Below, one piece after another: positions 1-9,229 of a DNA stretch of 64,000 bases; the stretch's first letter is position 1, and the number at the start of each line of letters is the position of its first letter. The notes under the pieces are model-generated. The model worked only from the letters and a program-made list of their open reading frames with translations. It ran no database searches and was not told the DNA's origin. This stretch comes from Tardiphaga alba (GTDB lineage: Bacteria > Pseudomonadota > Alphaproteobacteria > Rhizobiales > Xanthobacteraceae). A program made the translations under genes and the position numbers. The stretch is from positions 5,039,001 to 5,103,000 of the forward strand of contig NZ_CP036498.1 of assembly GCF_018279705.1 (NCBI RefSeq), in the 5' to 3' direction.

Positions 1-918
1 GCCTTCTCCGCGCCATCCATGGGCACCAAGCTGGTAATGCCGGGCGCAAAGCTCGATGGCGCCTCGGTGTATGAGCTGCTCAGCACCGAGAAGGTGACCT
101 ACACCGCCGGCGTGCCGACCGTGTGGCTGATGCTGCTACAATATATGCAGAAGGAAAAGCTGACGCTGCCGGACCTCAAGGTCGTGATCTGCGGCGGTTC
201 GGCGATGCCGCGCTCGATGATCAAGGCGTTCGCAGACATGGGCGTCGAGCCGCGCCATGCCTGGGGCATGACGGAAATGTCGCCGCTCGGCACGGTCTGC
301 ACGCTGCAAGGCCAGTTCAAGGATCTTGAGGGCGACGCCAAGTTCGACATCCTGCAGACCCAGGGCTTCTCGCCCTTCATGGTCGAAATGAAACTGGTCG
401 ACGACAACGAGAAGCTGATCCCGCATGACGGCAAGACATTCGGCCGCCTGCTCGTCCGTGGGCCCGCCGTGGCGAAGGGATACTTCCGCGTCGATAAGAA
501 CATTCTCGACAGCGAAGGCTATTTCGACACCGGCGACGTCGCCACCATCGATGAATACGGCTATATGCGGATCACCGATCGCTCCAAGGACGTGATCAAG
601 TCCGGCGGTGAATGGATCTCGTCCATCGATCTGGAGAATCTCGCCGTCGGCCATCCGCAGGTGGCGGAAGCGGCGGTCATCGGCGTCTTCCATCCGAAGT
701 GGGACGAGCGTCCACTGCTGATCGTGCAGCTCAAGCCGGACCAGCAGGTGAGCCGCGAGGACCTGCTGAAATATATGGATGGCAAGATCGCCAAGTGGTG
801 GATGCCGGATGACGTGGTGTTCGTCGATGCCATCCCGCACACCGCGACGGGCAAGATCCTGAAGACCGCACTGCGCGATCAGTTCAAGGAATACACGCTG
901 CCCACGGCCGCGGCGTAA
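1..918 (+). CDS. Acyl-CoA synthetase (AlkK-like), C-terminal part, cut by window start
   Basis: Ligates CoA to a medium- or long-chain fatty acid through an acyl-adenylate. The reading frame is open from base 1, so the N-terminal part lies outside the window; the ATG at 19 is internal. Visible adenylate-forming motifs in order are [29 protein letters not shown] and the C-terminal [10 protein letters not shown] with the catalytic lysine. The wording of the [15 protein letters not shown] block is typical of the AlkK/medium-chain group, but substrate length cannot be fixed from this. A palindromic repeat starts 8 bases after the stop. Confidence 0.93.
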   Translation, partial: AFSAPSMGTKLVMPGAKLDGASVYELLSTEKVTYTAGVPTVWLMLLQYMQKEKLTLPDLKVVICGGSAMPRSMIKAFADMGVEPRHAWGMTEMSPLGTVCTLQGQFKDLEGDAKFDILQTQGFSPFMVEMKLVDDNEKLIPHDGKTFGRLLVRGPAVAKGYFRVDKNILDSEGYFDTGDVATIDEYGYMRITDRSKDVIKSGGEWISSIDLENLAVGHPQVAEAAVIGVFHPKWDERPLLIVQLKPDQQVSREDLLKYMDGKIAKWWMPDDVVFVDAIPHTATGKILKTALRDQFKEYTLPTAAA

Positions 919-925
919 AGAGACT

Positions 926-994
926 TGCCTTCTTCCCGCTCTGCGCGGGGAGAAGGTGGCGTCGCGTAGCGACGACGGATGAGGGGCATGGCAC
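926..994 (+). repeat. REP-like palindromic arm, left flank of the DUF559 gene
   Basis: Two consecutive hairpins (CCCGC...GCGGGG, then GTCGCGTAGCGAC) are followed by the tail GATGAGGGGC. The arm ends in GAGGGGCATGGCAC (981-994), directly against the ATG of the next gene. The same architecture in inverted orientation follows that gene at 1383-1450, and whole inverted pairs occur at 14377-14545 and 45720-45881. Confidence 0.8.
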
Positions 995-1342
995 ATGCGG
1001 AGCCGTATTCTCGTCACCACCAAATCGCGCGAACTTCGCGCCAATTCCACTGATGCCGAAACGAAACTCTGGAATGCCCTGCGCAATCGTCAGATCGCGG
1101 GATTCAAGTTCGTGCGCCAGGAGCCCATCGGGCGCTACATCTGCGACTTTGTTTGTCGGGAAAAAACGCTCGTTATCGAAGCTGATGGTGGGCAGCATCT
1201 GGAATCGGAACGCTACAAGGTGCGGGATCGATACTTGCGCGAGCAGGGTTATCGCGTATTGCGATTCTGGAACAACGATGTGCTGTCGAATATCGAGGGA
1301 GTGGCGATGGTAATTGAGGCGGCGCTGGGGAAGAGCGGCTGA
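995..1342 (+). CDS. DUF559 (Vsr-like) endonuclease-domain protein
   Basis: A 115-residue single-domain protein of the DUF559 family, which is related to very-short-patch-repair endonucleases (PD-(D/E)XK-type fold). The family core is visible: IGRYICDFVC, then LVIEADGGQH (candidate acidic residues and His), and the C-terminal GYRVLRFWNNDVL block. The biological role of the family is not established. The ATG begins exactly at the inner edge of a palindromic arm, whose GAGGGG (981-986) sits 8 bases upstream and can act as Shine-Dalgarno. An inverted arm follows 40 bases after the stop, so the gene occupies the centre of a REP-like pair. Confidence 0.85.
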   Translation: MRSRILVTTKSRELRANSTDAETKLWNALRNRQIAGFKFVRQEPIGRYICDFVCREKTLVIEADGGQHLESERYKVRDRYLREQGYRVLRFWNNDVLSNIEGVAMVIEAALGKSG

Positions 1343-1382
1343 GGCTTCTTCGATCCGGGAGCGCACGTGCAGGGCTGGCCGA

Positions 1383-1450
1383 GTGCCCTGCCCCTCACCC
1401 GCCGCGAAGGCGCGGCGACCTCTCCCCGCAAAGAGCGGGGAGAGGTTAGG
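1383..1450 (-). repeat. REP-like palindromic arm, right flank of the DUF559 gene
   Basis: This is the inverted partner of 926-994. It opens with GTGCCCTGCCCCTC (1383-1396), matching the inner edge of the left arm at 13 of 14 positions in reverse complement. The CGCCGCG-type and CCCCGC/GCGGGG hairpins follow. It also lies 3 bases from the end of yqeY and could terminate that gene. Confidence 0.8.
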
Positions 1451-1453
1451 AAC

Positions 1454-1909
1454 TCACCCGTTCAGCGCGGCCTTCACGAGGCCGCTGGCTTTGCCGAAAT
1501 CCATCTGGCCGGCATATTTCGCCTTCAGCGCGGCGATCACCTTGCCCATGTCCTTCATGCCGGCGGCACCGAGTTCGGAGATCTCGGCAGCAATCGCTGC
1601 CTTGGTCTCGTCTTCGGACATCTGCTGCGGCAGATAGGCGGTGATGACGGCGATCTCCTCGCGCTCGGCAGCGGCGAGTTCGGCGCGGCCGCCCTTCTCG
1701 TACAGCTCGACCGACTCCTGGCGCTGCTTGATCATCTTCTGCAACAAGCTAAGCAGATCCGCATCGCTCAGCGGCGGCTTGCCCTGGCCGCGCGCGTCGA
1801 TATCGGCATTCTTGATGGCCGCATTCACCATACGCAGGGTGGAAAGCGTACGCTCGTTCTTGGCCTTCATGGCCTCCTTGACGGCGGTGTTGATGTCGTC
1901 GCGCAGCAT
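1454..1909 (-). CDS. GatB/YqeY domain-containing protein
   Basis: A 151-residue YqeY-family protein. The family is homologous to the tail of the GatB amidotransferase subunit (the tRNA-interacting part), but the free-standing proteins have no assigned reaction. The whole length matches the family: an N-terminal helical region (MLRDDINTAVKEAMKAK), the LSTLRMVNAAIKN segment, the ITAYLPQQMSEDE block and the C-terminal GKVIAALKAKYAGQMDFGKAS helix pair. No membrane segment or signal peptide. It is transcribed towards the DUF559 cassette. Confidence 0.9.
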   Translation of the reverse strand: MLRDDINTAVKEAMKAKNERTLSTLRMVNAAIKNADIDARGQGKPPLSDADLLSLLQKMIKQRQESVELYEKGGRAELAAAEREEIAVITAYLPQQMSEDETKAAIAAEISELGAAGMKDMGKVIAALKAKYAGQMDFGKASGLVKAALNG

Positions 1910-2001
1910 GTGCGTCTCCTGTCAGGCCGCAAGGTGCAGCGTCGGAACCGATGGCCCCGATCTAAGCGCTTTGACGCGCCGACACAACTGCGAGGGCCGG
2001 T

Positions 2002-3614
2002 TCAGCGAACCGGTTGGCGGTGGCTGGAGCTGAAGTCCTCGGCCGTATCGGCCAAGCTGCCGGCAGGATCGCGCAGCTGAGCGATACGCGGCGGGACCAT
2101 CAGCGCCGAGATCATGGTCGGCGTTCCCGGCCTGCCCCACAAACGCGGCTGCACCTCGAAATCGACACGGATGGCCTGGCGATCGCGCTCGGCGACCTTG
2201 CCCATCCAGTCCGTGCAAACCGTGTCGCGCGTGAAGCAAAGACCGGCCCATCCACGCTCGAGCGTCGTCGGGCGCGGCATGCCCCATGTATATTGATAGC
2301 GGAACGGACGGCTGTAGCGGGGATGATCGGGACTGTAGAAGGCCGTCGCAAAAGCGAGACCATCATCGCCACTGACCTGCGTCAGGGTCCGCGTCGTCTC
2401 CTGGTGCCAGCGCTTCGTCAATTCCAAAGCAGCGAGACGGTAATAAGTGCGTTCGTTGGCCGCGACTTCATTGCGATAGATCGCGTGGATCGGCGCGGCC
2501 ACCACGGTGGAGATGACACCGATCAGCGCCACCGTGATCGCGATATTGACGATGTAAAACCGTTCGATCGCATAGCTTGCTCCACAGACGATCAACACGA
2601 CAGGCAGAAACAGTCCCTGTGCCGCCCAGAGCGACGGCATATTGGTGCCGAGCGCGAGAGACGTCAGCGGCGGAAACGCCAATGTGCCGACAAACACCCA
2701 GAACAACAGCAGCAATCCAGGCGGCATCGCGCGGAAATCGGCCATGAAACGCTTGAGCCGCGGTCCGGCCGCAAGCATCCAGACGATGACGGGAAAAGCC
2801 AGTGCCGCCGCGATGCCGAGCAGGAACATCGAGGCTTCACCAATCGAATGGTTGAAGCTGAAACCACCCTGCTGCCGCAGCGCATAGTCGAAACTCGCAC
2901 CGTCATTGGCGACCAGCCAATACAGATGCGGGCCGAGCACGACGAGGCCGCTGATGGTGGACACCCACGGCGCCCAAGACTTGAAATAGGTGGCGCGCTG
3001 CGGATGCGCGAAAGCGGCGAGCGCAAAGCCGGCAATCAGGAACACCGAATAATACTTGCCGAGCATCGTCAGCGCGGTGACGGCACCGGCAGCGATCGAC
3101 CAGCCGATCGACCGGCTCTCGAACGAGCGCAGATGGCAATAGGTGGCCAGCGGCCAGATCGCCAGCAGCACCGTGTTGGCATTGAAGCGCTGGGCATAGA
3201 ATTGATAGACGGGCGTCAGCATCAGCAGCATGAGGATGACGGCGCGACCATCCCGCGCACGAAGCGGCGTGCGATCAGATCGACCGCAAACAGCGCCACT
3301 GCGGCATTGGTCATCGACAGCAGCTGGAACGACCAGTCCGTCAGCGGGAAAACCCGGGTCCAGGTCCAGGCCACCCAGCCCATCAATGGCGGGTGCTTGG
3401 CATTACCCCAGGCAAATTCACGGCCGAGCGTCCAAGTCTCCAGCGCGTCGGCATGGAGATCGCCACTTTGATAGGCAACGACGAAAAACAGCCACCAGAC
3501 GGCGGCGAAGGTGGCGATCAGCAACGGGATCGACCAGCCGCGCTCGATGCCATCGAGCCACTTCAGGAAAGGCCTGCGCCAGCGCGCCGGCGCCTCGGCC
3601 GAACGGGCGGCCAT
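2002..3614 (-). pseudogene. ArnT-like family 39 glycosyltransferase, frameshifted
   Basis: A multi-spanning glycosyltransferase of the GT39/ArnT group, which moves a sugar from a lipid carrier at the membrane. The N-terminal part (WWLFFVVAYQSGDLHADALETWTLG, with the AKHPPLMGW segment) is read from 3614. Translation leaves frame near 3250-3262 and stops at 3222. The rest (LLMLTPVYQFYAQRFNANTVLLAIWPLATY onward, about 400 residues) is intact in the next frame to 2002. Adding one G to the GGG run gives RRFVRGDGRAVILMLLMLTP, which joins the halves naturally, so a one-base deletion or a sequencing error is likely. Start is uncertain: ATG 3614, or a GTG 24 bases upstream. Sugar and acceptor are unknown. 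Confidence 0.8.
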
Positions 3615-3846
3615 AGCGGCGAAATAGTCGAGAAGCACGGAAACATCCCGAAATGTGGCGGAATTGCAGCTTGCTAGCCATGAATGGCTGCTTCGGCAAG
3701 CGCTCATCAGAGTATTTTATAGGTTCCAGCCTGTTTTTGATTGCCTGACGGTATCAGGCCTGAGGCTGGACCAATCCCCGAGACCGGTTTCTGTTGCGGC
3801 TTGGATGTGAATCCCGCCGATCCGGCTTTGACGCGGCAAAGCGCCG

Positions 3847-3860
3847 GGACTATGTAGTCC
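3847..3860 (+). promoter_or_regulatory. Hairpin directly before the carA start codon
   Basis: GGACTA-TG-TAGTCC is a perfect short inverted repeat ending 4 bases before the carA ATG. No clear Shine-Dalgarno is present outside it. A role in translation initiation is inference only. Confidence 0.45.
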
Positions 3861-3864
3861 TCTC

Positions 3865-5055
3865 ATGAGCCCCACAGAAACATCCTCAGCCTGGCCGGAC
3901 CATAAACCGACCGCGCTCCTCGTGCTCGCCGATGGCACCGTGCTGGAAGGCTTTGGCCTTGGCGCGGAAGGCCAGGCCGTTGGTGAAGTCTGCTTCAACA
4001 CCGCCATGACCGGCTATGAGGAGATTCTCACCGATCCCTCCTATGCCGGTCAGCTCATTACTTTCACCTTCCCTCATGTCGGAAACGTCGGCACCAACGA
4101 CGAGGACATCGAAACGGTGAATATGGCGGCGACGCCTGGCGCGCGCGGGGTGATCCTGCGCTCGGCCATCACCGATCCGTCGAATTTCCGCTCGTCGCGC
4201 CATCTCGATGCCTGGCTGAAGGCCCGCGGCATCATCGGCATTTCCGGCATCGACACCCGCGCCCTGACCGCACTGATCCGCACCAAGGGCATGCCCAATG
4301 CCGTGATCGTGCATGCGAAGGACGGCAAGTTCGACCTGAACGGGCTCAAGCAGGAAGCGCGCGAATGGCCCGGCCTCGAAGGCATGGACCTGGTGCCCAT
4401 GGTCACCTCCGGCCAGCGCTTCGACTGGGACGAGAAGCCCTGGGTCTGGAACGAGGGTTTCGGCCGCCAGGACAAGCCTGAATTCAACGTGGTTGCCATC
4501 GACTACGGCATCAAGCGCAACATCCTGCGCCTGCTCGCCGGCGAGGGCTGCAAGATCACCGTCGTCCCGGCCACCACCTCGGCCGAAGACATCATGGCGC
4601 TGAAGCCGGATGGCGTATTCCTGTCCAATGGCCCGGGCGACCCGGCCGAGACCGGAAAATACGCGGTGCCGGTCATCAAGAAGGTTATCGATAGCGGCCT
4701 GCCGACCTTCGGCATCTGCCTCGGTCACCAGATGCTCGGCCTCGCGGTCGGCGCCAAGACCAAGAAGATGCATCAGGGCCATCACGGCGCCAATCATCCG
4801 GTCAAGGACGAGACCACGGGCAAGGTGGAGATCACCTCGATGAACCATGGCTTTGCCGTGGACGAGGCGACGCTGCCGAAGGGCGCCAAGCAGACCCATA
4901 TCTCGCTGTTCGACGGCTCCAATTGCGGCATCGAACTCGAAGGCAAGCCGGTGTTCTCGGTGCAGTATCACCCGGAAGCCTCGCCGGGACCGCAGGACTC
5001 GCACTACCTGTTCAAGCGGTTCGCGGATCTGATGCGGGCGAAAAAGGCGTCGTAA
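3865..5055 (+). CDS. carA: Carbamoyl-phosphate synthase small (glutaminase) subunit
   Basis: Hydrolyses glutamine and channels ammonia to CarB, which makes carbamoyl phosphate for arginine and pyrimidine synthesis. The 396 residues match the family length. The N-terminal CPSase small-chain domain ([20 protein letters not shown]) is followed by the class I glutamine amidotransferase domain: FLSNGPGDP, the nucleophile Cys285 in GICLGHQ, and His369/Glu371 in [16 protein letters not shown] 3865 is preceded by a hairpin rather than a clear Shine-Dalgarno. carB lies on the same strand 4.5 kb downstream, separated by four unrelated genes. Confidence 0.97.
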   Translation: MSPTETSSAWPDHKPTALLVLADGTVLEGFGLGAEGQAVGEVCFNTAMTGYEEILTDPSYAGQLITFTFPHVGNVGTNDEDIETVNMAATPGARGVILRSAITDPSNFRSSRHLDAWLKARGIIGISGIDTRALTALIRTKGMPNAVIVHAKDGKFDLNGLKQEAREWPGLEGMDLVPMVTSGQRFDWDEKPWVWNEGFGRQDKPEFNVVAIDYGIKRNILRLLAGEGCKITVVPATTSAEDIMALKPDGVFLSNGPGDPAETGKYAVPVIKKVIDSGLPTFGICLGHQMLGLAVGAKTKKMHQGHHGANHPVKDETTGKVEITSMNHGFAVDEATLPKGAKQTHISLFDGSNCGIELEGKPVFSVQYHPEASPGPQDSHYLFKRFADLMRAKKAS

Positions 5056-5080
5056 GGACGTCCGATATTTTGGAATGTCA

Positions 5081-5107
5081 CAATGGCCGGGCTAGTCCCG
5101 GCCATTG
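5081..5107. repeat. Palindromic intergenic repeat, possible carA terminator
   Basis: CAATGGCCGGG-CTAGT-CCCGGCCATTG is a perfect 11-bp stem with a 5-base loop, 26 bases after carA. It has no T run. It could end the carA transcript or be a REP-type element. Confidence 0.6.
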
Positions 5108-5208
5108 TCGTTTCTGCGCCCAGCTGCGGGTTAGGCCCGCGACAATCGTCATTCCGATGGAGACTACTCGCCTCACGCGATCGCGCGATGTTTTGCGGGA
5201 TTGCTGCA

Positions 5209-5237
5209 TCGGTGCTCGAACCGCGAGCACCGATTTT
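5209..5237 (+). terminator. Terminator-like hairpin upstream of the Sel1 gene
   Basis: TCGGTGCTCG-aaccg-CGAGCACCGA is a perfect 10-bp stem followed by TTTT. It ends 9 bases before the GGAGG of the next gene, so it may end read-through from carA or act as an attenuator. Confidence 0.5.
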
Positions 5238-5260
5238 CATGCCAGCGGAGGTCTACATCC

Positions 5261-7030
5261 GTGTTCCAGTCCGCGCTTTCTTTTATCACCGCCGCAGTCC
5301 TGATCTTCGTTACCGCCCCGTTCGCGATCGCACAACAGGGGGGCCAATCGGGAGGCCCACCGCCACTGCTGCTCGGCCCGCCGCGCGAGACTGCCGTGCT
5401 GACGCAGGCACAACTCAGAGCCTGCATGAAGCAGGCGATCGAACTGACGGCATTCAACAGCAACATCGACCAGCTCAACACGAAATTCGAGCAAGACAGG
5501 CAGACGCTCAAGGCGCAGGGCGATGAACTGGAAGCGACGAAGCGCACCTTGAACCGATCGAACCAGAAGGCGGTCGATGAGTTCAATGCCAGGATCAACG
5601 AGTTCAATGCGGCACAAAAATCATTCAACGCATCCATCGCTGCACAGGACGCGAAGAATCGGGACGGCCGCACTTCGAGCCATGCTTTCAACACCGCTTG
5701 CGCAGGCGTGAGCTATTCAAAGGCAGATGAAGCGGTAGTGCTTGCCGACCTCGGCCTGACCGAAAATCCCATGCGCATGAGTGGCCAGGCGCGTCTGCAA
5801 AGTACCTCGTCTTGCAAGCTCGATCAGCAAACCGTCTTCGAGCGCGCTGAAAAGGCCTATTCCGCCCGCGACTATGTCACTGCTCTACGCGAGTATCTCG
5901 CGCTCGATCGATGCGGAGATGCACGCGCCCAACGCCGCATCGGCGATATGCATTATGCAGGACTTGGCGTGCCGCAAAATCTCGGCGAAGCACGCGACTG
6001 GTACCTCAAGGCAGCCAAGCAAGGACATGAGACAGCGCAATTCAATCTCGGCGTGATCTACTTCGGCGGAATGGGTGTCACGCAGGACTATGCCGAAGCC
6101 CGCAAATGGTATTCGAAGGCTGCACAACAAGGCCACGCCAATGCGCAAAATGCCCTCGGCGCCATGCTCAACGGTGGCCAGGGTGGTCCGCGTAATTCAG
6201 GCGAAGCCGCATCATGGTTTCTGAAATCCGCTGAGCAAGGTTACGCACCGGCCCAGAACAATCTCGGTATCGCCTTTGCTTCGGGCAAAGGCATGCCGCA
6301 GAATTTTGCCGAGGCCGCGAAATGGTACAAGCGCGCGGCCGAACAAAGGCTCGCGCAGGCACAGTTTCATCTCGCCGGCCTGTATCGCCGCGGTGAAGGC
6401 GTGCCGCTGGACGTGGAAGAAGCATATCGTTGGTACATGAAAGCCGCTGAACAAGGCGACGCCGAGGCCCAATACAATCTTGGCATGGTCTATCACCAAG
6501 GAACCGGCGTCACGGCCGATCCCGTCGAAGCGGTCAACTGGCTGTTCAGGGCCGCGCGACAAGGCCATGTCATCGCGCAATTCAAAATGGCCGTGACCTA
6601 TATGAAACTGTCGCTCCGCGAAAAACCCGACCGGACCGACCTGGTCAAAGCGCAAATGTGGGCGACGCTGGCGGAGCGGACAGCCTGCGCCCAGGTCGGC
6701 GCATCGCAGCGAAATGCGGCCACAACATCGGCTCCGTACCAGAATGCATACCGCACTGCCTGTTCCGGCGCCCGGCAAATACGGGCTGCAGCCGCGCTGA
6801 AGATGAATCCCGCCGAAACCGCGCAGGCCGAGAAGCTGGTGCGCGAGTGGAAGGCCAATTCGGGCGACGACGCACCGCCATCGTCCGCCGCGCTGCGCGA
6901 GCCTCCGGCACCGGGCACCCTGCAGGAGCGGCTCCGCCCGCTGCCGCCGCGACCGCCGGCTCCGGCGTCGGGCGCATCGACGGGGGATGTGTTCACCATC
7001 GGCCCACCGCCAAAGCCCGCGGGCAACTAG
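5261..7030 (+). CDS. Secreted Sel1-repeat (SLR/TPR-like) protein
   Basis: About 589 residues starting at GTG 5261, chosen because GGAGG (5247-5251) lies 9 bases upstream and the product then begins with a clean signal peptide (VFQSALSFITAAVLIFVTAPFA, cleavage near AIAQ). A helical, probably coiled-coil region follows (NSNIDQLNTKFEQDRQTLKAQGDELEATKR). Then come about seven Sel1 repeats of the form A..WY.KAA.QG.A.AQ..LG, and a proline-rich tail. Sel1 repeats are protein-interaction scaffolds, often periplasmic; the partner is unknown. The C-terminal lysine/proline-rich part has no recognised domain. Confidence 0.85.
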   Translation: MFQSALSFITAAVLIFVTAPFAIAQQGGQSGGPPPLLLGPPRETAVLTQAQLRACMKQAIELTAFNSNIDQLNTKFEQDRQTLKAQGDELEATKRTLNRSNQKAVDEFNARINEFNAAQKSFNASIAAQDAKNRDGRTSSHAFNTACAGVSYSKADEAVVLADLGLTENPMRMSGQARLQSTSSCKLDQQTVFERAEKAYSARDYVTALREYLALDRCGDARAQRRIGDMHYAGLGVPQNLGEARDWYLKAAKQGHETAQFNLGVIYFGGMGVTQDYAEARKWYSKAAQQGHANAQNALGAMLNGGQGGPRNSGEAASWFLKSAEQGYAPAQNNLGIAFASGKGMPQNFAEAAKWYKRAAEQRLAQAQFHLAGLYRRGEGVPLDVEEAYRWYMKAAEQGDAEAQYNLGMVYHQGTGVTADPVEAVNWLFRAARQGHVIAQFKMAVTYMKLSLREKPDRTDLVKAQMWATLAERTACAQVGASQRNAATTSAPYQNAYRTACSGARQIRAAAALKMNPAETAQAEKLVREWKANSGDDAPPSSAALREPPAPGTLQERLRPLPPRPPAPASGASTGDVFTIGPPPKPAGN

Positions 7031-7126
7031 CTTGCGCGTATCCGGCGTATCGCGGGAGAGGGCAGCGGTTGCACGACGATGACATCATTGTATGATGGGC
7101 GTCATCGATAAGATGGATATCGCCAG

Positions 7127-7618
7127 ATGACCGATACCGCCTCACCTGCCTCGCCTTTTGGCGTCGTCTCCCCCGCCATTCTTGCCTCGATGTCCGGTCT
7201 CGATTTCGTGCGCAAGATCTTCAATGGCGAGCTGCCGCAACCGCCGATCATGGAAAATGTCGGGCCGTTCGACTCGACGGCGGAGCATGGCCATGTGGTG
7301 TTTCACAGCGTCCCGGGCATCCGACACTACAATCCGATCGGCTCGGTGCATGGTGGTTACGCGGCGACCCTGCTGGATTCTGCCATGGGTCTCGCGGTGC
7401 ACACGACGTTGCCGCAGGGATCGGGCTACACCACGCTGGAATTCAAGGTCAGCTTCATTCGCGGCATGAGCGAAACGTCCGGCACGGTGCGCACCGAAGG
7501 CAAGGTACTCAATGTCGGGCGGCGCGCAGGGACGGCGGAAGCGCGGATCACAGACGACAAAGGCCGGCTGCTCGCACATGCGACGACCACGTGTCTGGTG
7601 TTTGAACTGCCGAAGTAA
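7127..7618 (+). CDS. PaaI-family hotdog-fold thioesterase
   Basis: A 163-residue hotdog-fold protein that probably hydrolyses an acyl- or aryl-CoA thioester. The PaaI signature is clear: GSVHGGYAATLLDSAMGLAV (the HGG loop and active-site Asp on the central helix), followed by TTLEFKVSFIRGM and the TAEARITDDKGRLLAHATTTCLV strand pair. The first 45 residues form a longer N-terminal extension seen in this subgroup. The natural substrate cannot be read from the sequence. It is convergent with dps across a shared terminator. Confidence 0.88.
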   Translation: MTDTASPASPFGVVSPAILASMSGLDFVRKIFNGELPQPPIMENVGPFDSTAEHGHVVFHSVPGIRHYNPIGSVHGGYAATLLDSAMGLAVHTTLPQGSGYTTLEFKVSFIRGMSETSGTVRTEGKVLNVGRRAGTAEARITDDKGRLLAHATTTCLVFELPK

Positions 7619-7639
7619 AGACGAAGTAGGCTCACACAA

Positions 7640-7665
7640 AAACGCCCGCTTCACAGCGGGCGTTT
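7640..7665. terminator. Bidirectional Rho-independent terminator
   Basis: AAACGCCCGC-TTCACA-GCGGGCGTTT is a perfect 10-bp stem between the convergent thioesterase and dps genes, with A and T tracts on either side. Confidence 0.85.
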
Positions 7666-7684
7666 GATTGCAAAAACGGGGCGC

Positions 7685-8206
7685 TTACTTCTCGTTGGCG
7701 CCTTCCTGACGGCTGGCTTCGAACAGGAACCAGGTACGACGCTCGGTCTCGTCGATGTAGTTTTCCAGCAGGCTGGCGCTGGCGACATCGTCCGCGTCGT
7801 CGCAAATCTTGTGCGCCTTGCGCAATGCGGCGGCCATCTTCTTGTTGTCGTCCATCAGTTCGTGCAGCATCTCGACCGGCGGCACGTAATCTTCGTTGTT
7901 GTCCTTGACCGACTGCAGCTTGGCTATCTCGCCGATCGAATGCACCGTCCGGCCACCGATCTTGCGGACGCGCTCGGCCAGCGGATCGGTGGTCGCGAAA
8001 ATCTGGTCCGCATGCTCGTCGAGCAGCAGGTGATAGTCGCGGAAATGGCGGCCCGAGATGTGCCAGTGAAAATTCTTGGTCTTCAGATAAAGTGCGAAGG
8101 CATCGGCGACCAAACCATTGAGGGCCTTGGTGACCTTCTCCACGCCATCAGCTGCAAGGTCGGTCGGGGTGTTCAGATCGGCGGCGATTTTCGATTTGGT
8201 GCTCAC
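7685..8206 (-). CDS. dps: Dps-family ferritin-like DNA-binding/protection protein
   Basis: Dps oligomers oxidise and store iron and shield DNA from oxidative damage. The product is 173 residues from GTG 8206, chosen because GGAAGG sits 8 bases upstream and the protein then opens with VSTKSKIAADLNTP. The ferroxidase motif of the family is present: KTKNFHWHISGRHFRDYHLLLDEHADQIF, with the conserved His, Asp and Glu residues. The C-terminal DDVASASLLENYIDETERRTWFL helix is also typical. No lysine-rich N-terminal DNA-binding tail is obvious beyond the two lysines near the start. Confidence 0.93.
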   Translation of the reverse strand: MSTKSKIAADLNTPTDLAADGVEKVTKALNGLVADAFALYLKTKNFHWHISGRHFRDYHLLLDEHADQIFATTDPLAERVRKIGGRTVHSIGEIAKLQSVKDNNEDYVPPVEMLHELMDDNKKMAAALRKAHKICDDADDVASASLLENYIDETERRTWFLFEASRQEGANEK

Positions 8207-8451
8207 GAGAAATACCTTCCTGTAAACGCTGGGGTTGGCGGCTCGGCGGGTTGGGATGTTGATCAAGTGCGAATGTCTGCGACGAAGGGCCCACTGTCTT
8301 GGACGTCCGTCCTGTCACCTACTCCGCAGCGTTCAAATGGCCTTGAGACGAAAGACCGTTTCCAACTCGCCTGAAAACGCTCTAGACGGTTCAAACGCAG
8401 AATAAATGTAAGGGTTCCTCGCGCGGGAACAAGGAAGGGCTTGGCTGCCGC

Positions 8452-9147
8452 ATGGAAGATTGGATCGATTATTACGATTCCACCCACACAATTTACGCCA
8501 GCAAATTACATCGTGACGTTCATTTCGAACTCATCGCCCGCGACATCACCGGCTACATCGCGTCGAAAGACGCCACCGTGCTCGACTATGCCTGCGGAGA
8601 GGCACTGTCCGCAGGGAGGGTCGCGGATGCCTGCGATAAACTCATCCTGGCCGAACCGGCGCCAAAAGTCCGCAGCCGCGTCGCCGCACGTTTTGCCGCG
8701 AATCCCAAGATCGCTGTGCACTCGCTCGACGAACTCCGGGACCTGCCGGCGGCCTCCCTGGATCTCGCGGTCATGAATTCGGTCGCCCAATACATGACCG
8801 CGGCCCAGCTCGAAGAGGCCTTCACCGTGATCAGGCGGCTTCTCAAGCCGGATGGCAGACTGGTTGTTGGGGACATCCTTCCGCCGCAGCTCGGCATGCT
8901 GACCGATGTGATGGCGCTGCTGCGGCTTGCCGCCAAACACGGCTTCCTGTGGGATGCATTTGTCAGCCTGGTGAAAACCGCACTGTCCGATTACCGGCAG
9001 TTAAGGACAACGCTCGGTCTGCAGCACTACGACGAGACCGATATGCTTGCTAAATTATCGGCATCAGGATACCTTGCAAGTCGCGCAAAGATGAATATCG
9101 GCCACAATCAGGCCCGTATGACATTTGTTGCCCAGCCCAACGGTTGA
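8452..9147 (+). CDS. Class I SAM-dependent methyltransferase
   Basis: A 231-residue methyltransferase with motif I VLDYACGEALSAG (SAM-binding glycine loop), an acidic LILAEPAP at the motif II position, SLDLAVMNSVAQYM (motif IV) and LLKPDGRLVVGDILPP (motif V/VI). The loop reads DYACGE rather than DxGxGxG, so it is somewhat divergent. The acceptor is unknown and the neighbours (dps, carB) give no clue. GGAAGG lies about 20 bases before the ATG, so the start is reasonable but not certain. Confidence 0.8.
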   Translation: MEDWIDYYDSTHTIYASKLHRDVHFELIARDITGYIASKDATVLDYACGEALSAGRVADACDKLILAEPAPKVRSRVAARFAANPKIAVHSLDELRDLPAASLDLAVMNSVAQYMTAAQLEEAFTVIRRLLKPDGRLVVGDILPPQLGMLTDVMALLRLAAKHGFLWDAFVSLVKTALSDYRQLRTTLGLQHYDETDMLAKLSASGYLASRAKMNIGHNQARMTFVAQPNG

Positions 9148-9190
9148 TTTCATTTCAGCCGTTAGGATTAAGGCGTCCTTTGCGAAGCTG

Positions 9191-9220
9191 GTGGTAGATC
9201 AATCCGCTGTGATCGACCAC
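9191..9220 (+). promoter_or_regulatory. Inverted repeat just upstream of the tRNA-like element
   Basis: GTGGTAGATC (9191-9200) and GATCGACCAC (9211-9220) pair at 9 of 10 positions around a 10-base loop. It lies 9 bases before the tRNA-like sequence. Function is unknown. Confidence 0.45.
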
Positions 9221-9229
9221 AGTGAGAGC

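Noticed and set aside
2014..3471. 485-codon plus-strand frame
   Set aside because: It is antisense to the glycosyltransferase, Arg/Gln-rich, without a domain. The membrane protein on the other strand explains the region.
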